Source: Styela clava (taxonomy: Eukaryota; Chordata; Ascidiacea; Stolidobranchia; Styelidae). From it: a stretch of DNA of 64,000 bases. Positions 1 through 11,700 of this stretch are shown piece after piece. The translations under genes were made by a program, and so were the position numbers. The first letter of the stretch is position 1; every line of letters begins with the position of its first letter. The stretch covers positions 19,397,395-19,461,394 of the forward strand of contig NC_135250.1 in assembly GCF_964204865.1 (NCBI RefSeq), given 5' to 3'. The notes beneath the pieces are model-generated. The model did no database searches. It was not told where the DNA came from and was given only the letters and a program-made list of their open reading frames with translations.

Positions 1-2586
1 TTAGTAAGTGGATCACTCAACCATTAAACAATGAAACGTGGGAATGTATTTTTATTGATCTTCAACCGTTACTAGATTTGCAATTTCACTATATTTTTTT
101 GAGAAAAAAAATTAATTTAATTTAAAAAAAAATGACTACATTTTGCATCTACAGTTAGCTTTATGTTTAAATTAAATGCAAAGTGTATTTTTTAATAAAA
201 TCGTTTTTGTCCACAACTTGTCTAACAATTTATTACAAAATGTTAACACGTAAAGTTAGAAGAAGTATCTGGAGCATTTTTCCTTTTTATTCTTTCTGAT
301 TCTGTGTATTCGCTATTGCAACTACTCCGTTTTATACTATATTTTTATTATTATTTTCATCGGGGTAGTCATTTGACCGCCATGTCCATATATTTGAGCA
401 TTGTCCTATCGGTCATTGTATACTTAAAACCTTCAGTGTGCTTGAAAATTCGAAAACAACATTGAAATGAAACATGCTTATATTAGCAAATTGGACAACA
501 AAACCGGAATTGAATTTTGGATTCGGAACAGGATGGCAAAAATTTCGACTTTCCGACCCGGAATATTTATTTTCTTTTATACAAGCCAAAAGTTTCATGC
601 CATTAAATATGAATTAAAGTGTAAACCATTGTTGCCTATATTGAAATCAGCCCTTATTCGAGTCCAAGAAATACAATTCCGGGTCCCGTCTATTATTTCC
701 AGGTTTAAATTGGGGTAAACTTGCAAGAAATAAGGCTGTTCGTATAATCCAAATAGGACACGCGTAGGGTTTTTTGACGTGGAGATGAAGCAAACTTTCT
801 GATAATATCCTGAATGATAAATACAATTTTATGATTTCTCATTTGATATGCTCGTAGAAATCGGCTCAAAAAGCATATAAAGCTATTTAAAATAATTGAA
901 CAGTCGGTAAACAATGAAGATGGTGTTATTTTTGGCTTACAAGTGCGATTACAGTCGTATTTTATTATGTAAACATGGATTATCCTGCCTGTCAAAATAT
1001 ATCATTCGTTTTTAGCTTCAAGAAGCATGTTGTATTGATATTCCGTACATAATTAGCAGATATATATTCTAAGCCACGTGCGATTTAAACTTAAGACTAA
1101 TCGCTTTTGAAAAGTACAAAAATCTTCTATTTTAAAAATCAATTTAAAGATTAAAGAGCATGCCGCAGATGCAGCAAAGGATATGCGGTATGTTTGGCAA
1201 ATTTTACTCGATACACATTGTAATTAATTTTATTACAAAATTACAAAACATATGTTAAACAATAAGATGAGTGGTTGAAAGGTGGTCATTTTTATGGAGA
1301 AAATATTCTTGACAGGAAATACGAAATCAACAATTGGATTGTTATTTCAAAATAATGGACAAAAGTTAGAAAAAAGATGTACAGTATATATTAAAAACAT
1401 TACGATTACAAGTTGTTGGTAGTATAAGTACTTAGCAGTAGTAACGTAGCGTGGTAACGTGTATATAAGAATCACCGTATTAGTATATGAACGGTGGACA
1501 CAAGAAGTTCAATCGTCAAATTTTGAAAATTGAAATTAAACACTCAGCAGAATAATTGCGCATTTTATTACCTTGAAATATCGACCAATTTTGTACAAAA
1601 GATCATAATGACAGCCAAAATTTTGATTGATTGTCGATCTCTTCCTATGAGATTTCAAATCGGGAGCATAAATAAAAAATTCGACTGGTGACGTGAAATT
1701 ATTCCCATCTCCTCATTTTTATTTTATTTATACTACACCAAAGATTATTTAGGAAAGCTTTCATAATTATTTCATAACTGCTGTGATATCAAAACACCAC
1801 AAATCATTCAGGGGTTAAAGTTCAAGCGAGCGTATAAATTGGAAAAACTTCAAACAAATGGCGTGGCTTACCGTATCGAATATATCTGCTACGCCATAAT
1901 GACCGTATCCTTCAATCATATAAAAAAGATATTGATTTCAAAAGTGAAATAAATTATAGTTCTGTAAATTTTCCCAAAATTGTTCTATATATCCCATTTT
2001 TCGCCAAGTTTTGCCAAAAAAATAGCCTGCTTAAATATATCATTTATTTAACAACAACTGAGTGAAAGTATTTTTGTGTAATCAACGAATTTAATTCAAC
2101 GAAAATTTTTGAACACATTCAAACGAGTGAGCCAGCGTGTTTGGCATGTCTGTTACTGATATACGCCTGCTAAACTTTCTCATTAAGACAATGTGGCTAC
2201 AATTACCAGTCAATTCATGAACAATTTGCTTACATTTTTGACATTACATTTGGCGAAGTGCATTCTAATTACGCTATTTAGAAAGAAGTTAGCTTTCATA
2301 ATTGGATGCACATTAACCGCTGAAATGATAGAAAAATTTGAAACGTATATAAAACACGCTCGACTACCTACAAAAATAACACAAAAATATAAATTGGTCA
2401 AATGGATACTTCCCACAACCTTTTTGGAGTGAATCCAAATGACATGTAACGAAAATATGCCTAACGATGCTGGGTCTGAAGGGGGATTTGACCCAGTCCC
2501 AAATCGGTAGCATAAATGGCCAAGTATAGGCTAGTGATCCGCGGACTGAGAACCGACTTTTTAGCATATTTTAACGTAACACGATA
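1..2586. other. AT-rich intergenic stretch, nothing recognised
   Basis: I see no conserved protein, RNA gene or clear repeat here. The short open frames (for example around 467-718 and 2193-2432) have AT-driven composition, no recognisable domain and no convincing splice context. Confidence 0.5.
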
Positions 2587-2727
2587 TCCCAGCTAGCACT
2601 TTTTGGCGGCATTTCAATTCAATATAGCCAAAACATTGTTGAGCGTCAGAAGTGTCTTGACACCGAGCTGCCAGAAAGCGTGACAATCACTGTCACTGTG
2701 CAACCTGAATTTAATGTTTAGCTGGGA
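2587..2727. mobile_element. Possible small MITE-like inverted-repeat element
   Basis: A 9-bp perfect inverted repeat, TCCCAGCTA at 2587-2595 and TAGCTGGGA at 2719-2727, bounds about 140 bp of slightly more GC-rich sequence. This is the size and shape of a MITE. No convincing target-site duplication is visible, so it may be chance. Confidence 0.25.
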
Positions 2728-3010
2728 ATTTTATCTTATCGTAAAAGAGCAAAATGGGGAAGACGTGACGTAATGTTCTCACGATAGGTTGAACTTTTAA
2801 ATGAAGGGGGCACATCATCTTCGAATTATGCTGGGTTTTGCATTATCTAAATAATTTTTGACAGATGCGCAAATACAACAGAAAATATTTAATACGCTTT
2901 ACTAAGCAATAATAAAATCATCTAAAAAGGTGTTTGCGGACAGATAGCGTTGTCGCGGAAATTCCCAGTGGCAGCCCTAGTTATATGTCGGCCTATTATA
3001 GATTCTAAGT

Positions 3011-3225
3011 GGGTACTCCCGTAGTTTGTGTACCAGGTTAGGGTTAGGCCAAAATTTTATTCCGATTTTCATTATTTTAGTTCTATTACGAGTTCATTCT
3101 GTTCACGAGGACAATCTGTGTTCGCCAAGCGAATATACCCCCTGCCCATAACTTTCAGTCCCTATACACACAACTTGATGTAAAATGGGCAAACAAAATT
3201 AGTTACCACCATTCTGGAGCGCCCT
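3011..3225 (+). repeat. SINE-like dispersed repeat, family A, copy 1
   Basis: The segment begins with GGTACTCCCGTAGT, continues through TGTACCAGG and TTTTATTCCGATTTT, and ends in a block containing CAACTTGATGT, GGGCAAACAAAATTA and TTCTGGAGCGCCC. The same blocks in the same order recur at 14971-15150 and, inverted, at 59365-59660, which defines a dispersed family. No coding capacity is visible. I call it SINE-like from size and dispersal; no tRNA or 5S head was identified. Confidence 0.6.
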
Positions 3226-3599
3226 AAATTGACACACAGAGTCGACATTTTGGGTCTGGAACTTGAGTCCAGAATAAACTAATCGTAATTTTGATAATAT
3301 TTACACATTTACAATCCAATCTTTATCTTATAGTACAAACCTTGAATATATAAGAAAAAAAAAATGAAATTAGGTAAAATTTTATACCAACACAATTTAC
3401 CTCAGTAAAACCAATTCGCTTTGCCAAGAAAAATTTTGCAGCTATCTTTTCGACTAGTGACGTATTTTGATCAAACAGACCACACGGGCATGTTTGTTAT
3501 ACTATTTTCTTGTTTTGATATAAACTAACCCGACCTCTCGTTTCCGTTAATTGTACACGATCTGGATGAAGGGAATGAAAGGTATATCATATAGATATC

Positions 3600-4035
3600 A
3601 TGCCAAAAGAGAGAAAGAAGCAAGGGATACCTGACTGCAAAAAAGAGAAGTAAAAGATGGAGGGGTAGAAGTAGGAGAATGAGAGATGGAAGAAAGAGTG
3701 TGAGGGCTATAATAAACTCTATGGAAGATGGCGCTGGTAGAGCGACAGATAAACTGTGCAAAAAATAGCGTATGAGTGGGGTGAGAAAGAGAGAAAGACA
3801 AAATAAAGGTATATATAGACTCTATACTATAGAAGCTGAAAGGTATAGGGCGAAATATGAATATAATGAGAAGAAAATAATAAGAGAGATGATGACTAAA
3901 TGAAAAGAAAGTGGTAGAAAACGTACGGAAAGATGCAAAAATATAAAAAGAGGTAGAATGAGAGATGGGTGTGGACACGGAGTGAGGGGGAGGTAGAGGA
4001 AAAAAAGACAAAGATCGTCAAATAGAAAGCAAAGG
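3600..4035 (+). repeat. Polypurine (GA-rich) low-complexity tract
   Basis: About 430 bp of strongly purine-biased + strand built from words such as GAGAGAAAG, GGAGGGGTAGAAGTAGGAG and GAGAGATGG, without a strict period. The reverse strand is therefore open over long distances with Ser/Phe/His-rich nonsense translation (for example 3598-4011), which I do not regard as coding. It resembles the G-rich part of the satellite array at 38-57 kb in texture. Confidence 0.7.
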
Positions 4036-6630
4036 CTGAAATCCGTAGAAGTGGTGACAGCACTATATCAAATGCATTTCTGAAACAATTTTGCCAATAA
4101 ATTCACAATATCACCCACGTCAAGTTAATTTTCTAACTATTGACAATAGTACTTACAGTACAGCGGTTGATGCATCGCATCTTACAATCATTACGTGCAA
4201 ACAATTCGCACAATTTTTCTTCGTCAAGATTAGATCAAGTTATATTTTTTCTAGATTGTGAAAATATAATGATTTCATAGCGTTCCAACGAATGCCACGA
4301 TCATTTTGATAACTTTGAAAACAGTCTCGTATCAAGATATCATTTATTTTTGCACCGAAAAGGAGAAAATTTTCGTGTTCAGTTCGGTAAAGAACAATCG
4401 TTTGATAACATCTGCGCCTTTTAAATTTGTTCGCTAAGAAAACAATGTTCGAGTTGATTGCCGATTTCACCCAGAGCGCAACGTCTCTAAGTAAATAAGC
4501 AAACGGGTTTCACTATCTGGCTGTTCGATCGTAAAGCTGGTTTACCAGTTAACTGAATATCAATAAATTTTGATTTTTAAGGAATTTTCAGTTTTAACAA
4601 ATTGAAAGAATATCTAAATTTTTGTCTTTAAAAGTTTCTACGCAAGTAAATTTCTCGAAACAATACCAGATCCTATTATTTCTGGTGGTCATAGTTGAAA
4701 AACGAAATCGTCAAATTTACCAATCAAAGTAAAGTATAATACAAAGTTTGAAAAGAGAAAATTTGATTGTCATAGGAAAACGTGAAATTATTGTCGTTAG
4801 GGATGTATCTATGAACATAAATCATCTACGACTTAAAATTCTTTTTACAACAAAGCCGATGTAGTCACAATGAACCAAATATGCGCCAAATAAAATGTAT
4901 ACATATATATCTTGTCTCGTTATTATAATCATTGTTGGAAACCGACGGTACATGTCATGATGCAGTGATGATGAACAAATATAAAAAAAGCTGTAACACT
5001 CGGTTGCTCGTATGTATGAAGACCTAAATTAGCAGTAAATTTATCTTGTAATATTGAATTCCTCGTCGGTTCACATTCTATGTGATGAATCAGCAAACGA
5101 TCTGGAACTTTAATTTCTTTGTGTGAGGTAGAATCTCTGCTGAAAACTTTTTATTGGGTGTATTGTCTAGAACTGGTTGTTTATCTGTGGCTAGATCATA
5201 ATTGAACACAGTCAAAGCGGTCACAAATTTATTCGCCAAACATTGAAACGACCATGCCATATGCCCTACAACAGCCAGGTAACAATTAGATTTTATTACA
5301 ATGGCTTACGGCCTTTAAAGTTTAAAAGGCCGCTTAACAACTCAAACAAGAAATAGCAAGGAATGAACTGTGACATTTTGAGATTGCGTCAAATTTTGAT
5401 AACTTTAAGAGTAAAGAATTTCTTATATTTACCGTGGTTTCTATAATTAAAGACTTATTAGGTTATTTGATTAAATCCATAAATATCTGCTTGAATGAAT
5501 GTCATAACAGAGAATTATATAGGATAGATGTACTAAAAGACATTTTGTTTTTTATTAAGCCAAGGCAGGGAGGGGTAACTTTCTGCTTTCCCTATAAATT
5601 GGGCTATTGCTTATTTCTATTGATTACTGAAAAGGTCTTCCACGTTTTGGAGCATAATCATTTTAATTTTCGTCGTTCTTTCTGGTTTAGTAAAGCATTA
5701 AACAATGTGTGACATGATGATGCAAAATTGATAATCTGTGAGTTTTCGAGGATATTAAAATGTTCTTATAAGCAATCTACACCGAAAAACTGAAAATATA
5801 CACCTGTTTCATATTTAAAAGATTTGTTTTCTTATTTGCTGTGACATTTGTCACGGTGCTATCAATTTTATATTTGAAACCTTTTCTGTGTGTTTCAAAT
5901 ATCTTATCATAAGCAAAATAAATAAAAAATGTTCAGATTATAATCAAAATCATCTCATTCGTGGTAACATTACAAACCATTATATATATCCCCAAATAAA
6001 AAGAGAATAAAAAAATTATTGAAAATAAAATAGATTGACATTTATGCGACCAACCAGATTTTAATCGACCAATACCGTGCGGTATTGTATATTACTTTTT
6101 TATAGAGCTAAATAATGATGATTATCTCAATTCCTCAATTGTACTGTTGGGCCTGAGAAATATGTTCCAAAAGCTTTCTATGGCGTCTGCATATTATATA
6201 ATATCCCTCTATGGTCTTGGCCGAAGTAGACTTGAACTTGGAAGCTCAAAAACTCCCTTACAATAGGCTGAAAGACCGAAATAACTTTGGCAAAACTCAA
6301 CGGCGTTAATCATATGTGTGTAGAAATGCTAGAAAATGATTTTCTTTTTAATTTTAACGCTAATTCAAACATGGGCTACTCCGTACTGAAACTGCAAGGC
6401 AAATCGGCCTGCCAATCTCATGACTCGTTTTGCCACAATGCTCAACCGCTTCCTTTCAGCGTACGCCACACAAAAGTTACTTTACGTATTCACGTATTTT
6501 ACGTCAAAAATTCGTATATAGCCGTTTATGCAACGCGGTCAATGAAATATGATCGCACAATATGAAAAATTTTTGACTTGAAATGCGAGAGAGAAGAGAC
6601 GTAATTACGAGAACGTTATTTCCATTTCAG
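4036..6630. other. Intergenic stretch, nothing recognised
   Basis: AT-rich sequence with short open frames only (the longest are around 5434-5712 and 6287-6565). None shows a domain, a signal peptide or a paired splice-site context that I can support. Confidence 0.5.
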
Positions 6631-6724
6631 TGTTTGCAGATGCCGGTAGAGATCAAAAGGCGGCATATCTTCTACAAATAGTTCTCTTCCCACAGACGGA
6701 AAGACACTGCTCGAGTTACCTAAC
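6631..6724 (+). other. Exon-like 94-nt segment of unknown gene
   Basis: The segment follows a good acceptor (TTATTTCCATTTCAG) and is followed by a good donor (GTGAGTAA). One frame is open through all 94 nt. No family is recognised. It could be an untranslated first exon of the TSPEAR-like gene, which starts 1.9 kb downstream, an exon of another gene, or chance. Transcript evidence is needed to decide. Confidence 0.2.
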
Positions 6725-6978
6725 GTGAGTAATAAGCTGGCGGTTACCTAGAAATCCAAGTTTAGAAATCAAGGGCTGTTTGATACTGAAAATTACATTT
6801 ACGTGAAATACGAATAGTGTAAAACTATTTTATTTTACAAAATAACAACGATGAAGCAATGCTAGTTGAATAAGGTCGCATGATACCCGTGGATATTATA
6901 AATTAATATTTAATATTTCGAAAGCCCTTTAAAATGGGGAAGAAACGAATGCAGTTGCTACCGTAACACAGCTGACAA

Positions 6979-7003
6979 AGTGACGTCACTTCGCTGACGT
7001 CAC
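6979..7003. promoter_or_regulatory. Pair of CRE (TGACGTCA) palindromes
   Basis: Two perfect TGACGTCA octamers lie at 6981-6988 and 6995-7002, with starts 14 bp apart. The first is embedded in the 12-bp palindrome AGTGACGTCACT. TGACGTCA is the consensus site for CREB/ATF bZIP factors. The pair lies about 1.7 kb upstream of the TSPEAR-like start codon, so a role as promoter or enhancer of that gene is possible but inferred. Confidence 0.45.
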
Positions 7004-8665
7004 TAGTTGGTTGAATAGGGTATTTATGAATGTTGTTGTATTTATTTGTATTGAGTGTATTGTGTTGACTTTTCAGCAAGGGGGTGTCTCGAATAACATA
7101 AAATAAGAAGTGCCCCTTAAGTAAAGTAACGCAAAGATTTTTTAGTAATCAGTACTATTATTGCATTGCAAATATTGAAGTTAGATGGCGTTTCATTGGC
7201 AGATTTTCAGGACAGAACTCAAGACAGAGGGCATTTTGAAGTTCAATTTGCCGTAATTTAGGCTATTTCAAATAGGCGGGAATCAAAAAAATTTCCCTTT
7301 AAACTTACGAAAATATAAGAAAGAGTAAATTTAGTTCTTACGATGCTATGAAGTCTGGAAGTGTTGCTTTTAGTTGAATAAATAATAACAATACATCTTT
7401 GTTACGTTGTTTGTAAGCGCTTAACCAATCATACATGGAAATTTGACCCCGATTAATGAGGCGGTTGATAAACCCAGATAGAGTAATTTCGAAAACAAGC
7501 CCCTGTTTATGGTCCCTCAATGTTGATTTGTTTATGGTTATCTCGAAAACATAATAGAGAAGAACAATAGCACATATTGTGATTACGTCACGAGTGACGC
7601 TTTTTCGCATGTATTTCGTATGCATTGAATTTTTGGGGCACAGTTTTAATTTTTTTGGCTTACGAAGCGCTGTTGTATATTGTATGTATATTAGAAACAA
7701 TGCGGTGTCAAAGGGGACGCGAGATACATTCAGACATATACAAACAAATAATGCGTACGAAAGTGGCGCCGCTTATCTGCCTTACGCATTCAGGCGTACG
7801 CGTTTTGTTGCTTTTTTATTCCCACGTTCGGGCTAAGAGCAATTTAATCAAGGGTACATTGGCCCACATATGATTTGGACTTATTACAAGAAATCACTTT
7901 CAGGTCTGGTTTACTCGGAAAGTTCACAGAAAGGTATTAATATTCAGAGTTTTACGAGGGAAAATAAAATATCTCAGAAACCTGTCCAACCATCGCATTC
8001 CCGACTGACAGGCGATAGCTGATATTTGGTTTGTGTGGGGCAGGCCAGAAACGGAAATTTAAACTTATATATGGTCTAAAAACCATATTGATCTAGATTA
8101 ATACCGGCGGTTGAACGCCTAAATTGTTAGAGTTCTACGAAGCAATATATGTGAGAGGCAGTCGGTATCCGATTGCCAAGAATATATGTTGCCAGATTTT
8201 GGAAGCGATTTCAACGAACGATGCTTTGAAATTGAAAATTCAGCCTCTTGTTCAGCCCCAACCTGACTATGGACAATATTTTACCTGCAAATATATTTCT
8301 GCAATCACTTTCTGCTTTAATAACGCAGTTTTGTGGTTCTTCGAAATAAAATACTATTCTTTAACGTGAGGTTGTCTTTACAGATTGTATATTTCATTAC
8401 AGTATCATTTATAGTCTTTTAAATTGATCAAAATCTCTCAGATGACGAATTTTTGAACCAATTGACCGAGGTCTAAGATCAATGTTTCGATAAACTGAAA
8501 ACTATATTGTTCGACGTCACACATGCCTTACGTACGAAGAGGCCGATTAAAGATCAGAAAAGGGACCGGTAAAGGTCAAAAGATTTAATACACAAACAAC
8601 AGTAGAAAAGAACGAACAGAAATAGATAAGTGTGGCTCGAAGGATACAGTCGCCGCTTCGCAGGG

Positions 8666-8735
8666 ATGTTATGTTTTATTAGTATGCTCTCAATTTTTCT
8701 CTCGGTATCATCAGCTTATCCACGGATCTGTTCAG
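8666..8735 (+). CDS. tspear: TSPEAR-like exon 1: signal peptide
   Basis: ATG 8666 starts a 23-codon run with a hydrophobic core (FISMLSIFLSVSSA) and ends with one base before donor GTAATTG (phase 1). That base combines with AC of exon 2 to make GAC (Asp). An in-frame GTG-led extension upstream adds no plausible signal sequence, so ATG 8666 is preferred. Confidence 0.75.
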
Positions 8736-11700
8736 GTAATTGTATTCCATTTAATGCTTCTGAATGGCTTTTGCTCATAAAATATATATTAATTGCTTTC
8801 TCCAACTTAAAATATAAAAACCTGATCGTGTTGAAAAAATGACTTAATCTATAACACGGAGAAATGAAAAATGCATTAATTTATTTAATTATACTCGAGG
8901 ATTCAAATTCAATGTGTTATCGTATCATAACGATGTCAGACTTCTAAGTGAATAACGTAACTCACGTAACTTTCAAATTGCAAAAATTGTCAACGTCCAA
9001 CAAGCTGCAGTTATACTTTTCCTTGTCCAAAATGTTACCCGTTAATACTCCACTTTCTGATGGTCGTTTTGTATAATCACACCTCAGTATTCGCAGGCAC
9101 TTTCAAATTATGACTTTATGCTGGATTGCTAATCTTGTATCAAATTTAGCTATAAAGCTGAAAAATCATTTATCTTCATTGCTAATGGCGCGCCTTTCAC
9201 TTAATTGAATTTTAAAGCCCACGCTTCTGTTTACTTTGTCGTATTAGCGTTTTGTCAAATGCCGACAAGTAGAGATATTCTCTGTTTATGTTAATCTGAC
9301 ATCCTACTTGAGAGGTTATTTTAGTTATAAGCGCATAATAGGATGATACGGCTTGTAAATTGCCCTCGTCAGAATGGAGAATAGGCTTCGGCATAAATTG
9401 GCAAAGATAAGCATCTACAACTCATATTCAACTCAGGTTATCTTGCGTGTAACCTGCATTTGAAGTATATTATGCAATGCCTAAACGATTTAACCTAAAC
9501 TAGTTGAAGTAATCTTTACGCAGACGCCATATAGATATTAGTGTATGTAGATATTCTTTTCAGCTGGGGCTATGGGAATCTTTCATTTTTAGCACTTTTG
9601 TCGTCTTGCTAGATTGATGTTCTGCTCAACATGTTGTCGAACACTTTAAAGTTAGCCATTCACTTCGTGGCGACTGATCGATGGCGTCATGCCAGAAAAT
9701 TTAACAGGCTAGAAATTCCTTAGTTTTTGGCGGTTTGGCTATAACCCGCCGTGCGGAAAATTTGCTTTTGATGTGACGCTAAATTGAGAGCTCGAATAAT
9801 GCGTATCGGCTTTTGCAAACAGATGATAATAATATGACAAAAGGACTGAAAGTAACCAAGACCAAAACGACCTGTATTACACAGATGTCAGGCGCGCTTT
9901 GTTTATAAGCTCTTTGCAAATAAATTTTATTTCACGTGAAAAGCGGTTCGTCATAGATTGATCTTTTATGTGAAAAATTACGCCAGTAAAAGCAAACTCG
10001 AGTCAAAAACGTTTTGTCCTGAACGTAAACCAATATATTATTCCATTTTCTCGGCGTAACTTTTGTTCGTTGTGAGTCACGCTGCGCCAGGTCAGACCTT
10101 GACCTTTAGTGTCATCGACCGGGTTGAATATTCCAAAATCTATAAAAAAAAGACGTGATAAAGCTGCTCACAGTTTACAACGTTTTGTATAATAATCTTT
10201 AGTATCGGATTTAATGTCGTGTCAATATGCGATCAGCCAGAAATGTTCAACATTTTGACTATAATAACCAAATCTACCGGTGCGATCCAGCGCTCGCTCG
10301 GGAAATTTACACCCGCACCCGAGTCATCTGAAAAGCGACCCCGGTTCCGCATCGAAAATATATTTGACTCTATCCCAAGCTCCAGAATCTATGTTGAGGA
10401 AAATATCCGCTCCGACTCTAGGTATTGAATCTGATAAAATCAAAAACTTTAGCGTATACAATCCTTCTTCAAAGAACTTTTCATAATACTGAGTCAACAT
10501 ATTCTTTCCTGCGTTTCTATCGGAAGTTTCGACTTCGATTATTATCAATTAGTCAGAGAGCCGCTATCTATCGATCATTCTATCAGACATTGTTTCAATA
10601 TTTTTGTATTTTCTAGTTTATGTTCCTGATATAATTATCATGTGCAATCATTACAGACAATTTGACAGAAATATTCATTGTTTATCAATTATTATAAGGC
10701 AGAAATTTTTCTTATACTGTGAAAAATATCTATGGTAATTTATCATGTTTTTCTATATGTTCATTTTATATATTTTTGTCCATGATGTAATTAACAAGTA
10801 AAGTAACCCGAATACAGTTTCCAAACATTATTGTTCATACCAGTTAATCCCCAGAAACTTAATTAGGGAAGTTAGCATTGAATCAAAGATGATCCCATAT
10901 TGTTCAAATGGAAAATTATTCTATTTTGAGGGAAATTGTACTTCTAGTTGAAACCACACACTAATTTTGAGATTTTGATCTCGCTAAAAAGTCAATTATC
11001 ATATTCTGCTAATCAGTTGATGGATGACTGATTCCCTATATGATTTTAGTGGTGTCAAGTTATATTTGAAAGTAATTATAGTTTAATTTTGCGTTACTTT
11101 TGGTCATGGATTTACTTAAAAATGCAGGTAAACTTCACGTAGTATACTCTGCAAATAGACGTGGACTGCTATTGAGAAAATTTTCCTTGTTTCTGATTTG
11201 CTAGCAGTATGCCGCAACTTAAGATCCTCAAACTAATTGTGTTGGCAATACCTACTCCACCGCAACTCTTTCATTCCATGTATGCTGAACAATTTCTTAC
11301 AACTTTAAAATTTTTATTGAATATTCAAAGTGTTTGTTTGCACTCGATAAAGCAAAGTCAATAATTCAAGCAATACTTCAAAGCTAATTTTTATCTTCAA
11401 ATTGGTATTGGAAATGCAACTTCATGACTATAATAGATTTAGATAGTCAATGGCGAACTAGAAAGAATCTGTCTCTTTTAAAAATAATAGCTGCTTGCAT
11501 AACAGCGCAGTGCTTTAGGGAACTTCAGAATTGATCTGTCAATAGCACTCTCTTTTCCTAAATTAGAATGGGTTATACCATGTACAGGTTCGAACTTTTC
11601 TCGGCTCATTGTGCAAACTTTCTTCATGCAATATTGCAAGCAATTCGTACGGCGCCACAGCTTTCACGCCGTTAAAGGCGATTAATACAATTTAATTGAT

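Noticed and set aside
7338-7700. 120-codon minus-strand open frame
   Set aside because: No domain, no conserved motif, AT-driven composition and no splice or regulatory context.
8124-8369. Possible exon with frames open after GAGAGGCAG
   Set aside because: Two frames look equally open, neither joins in phase to a supported exon, and no family is recognised.
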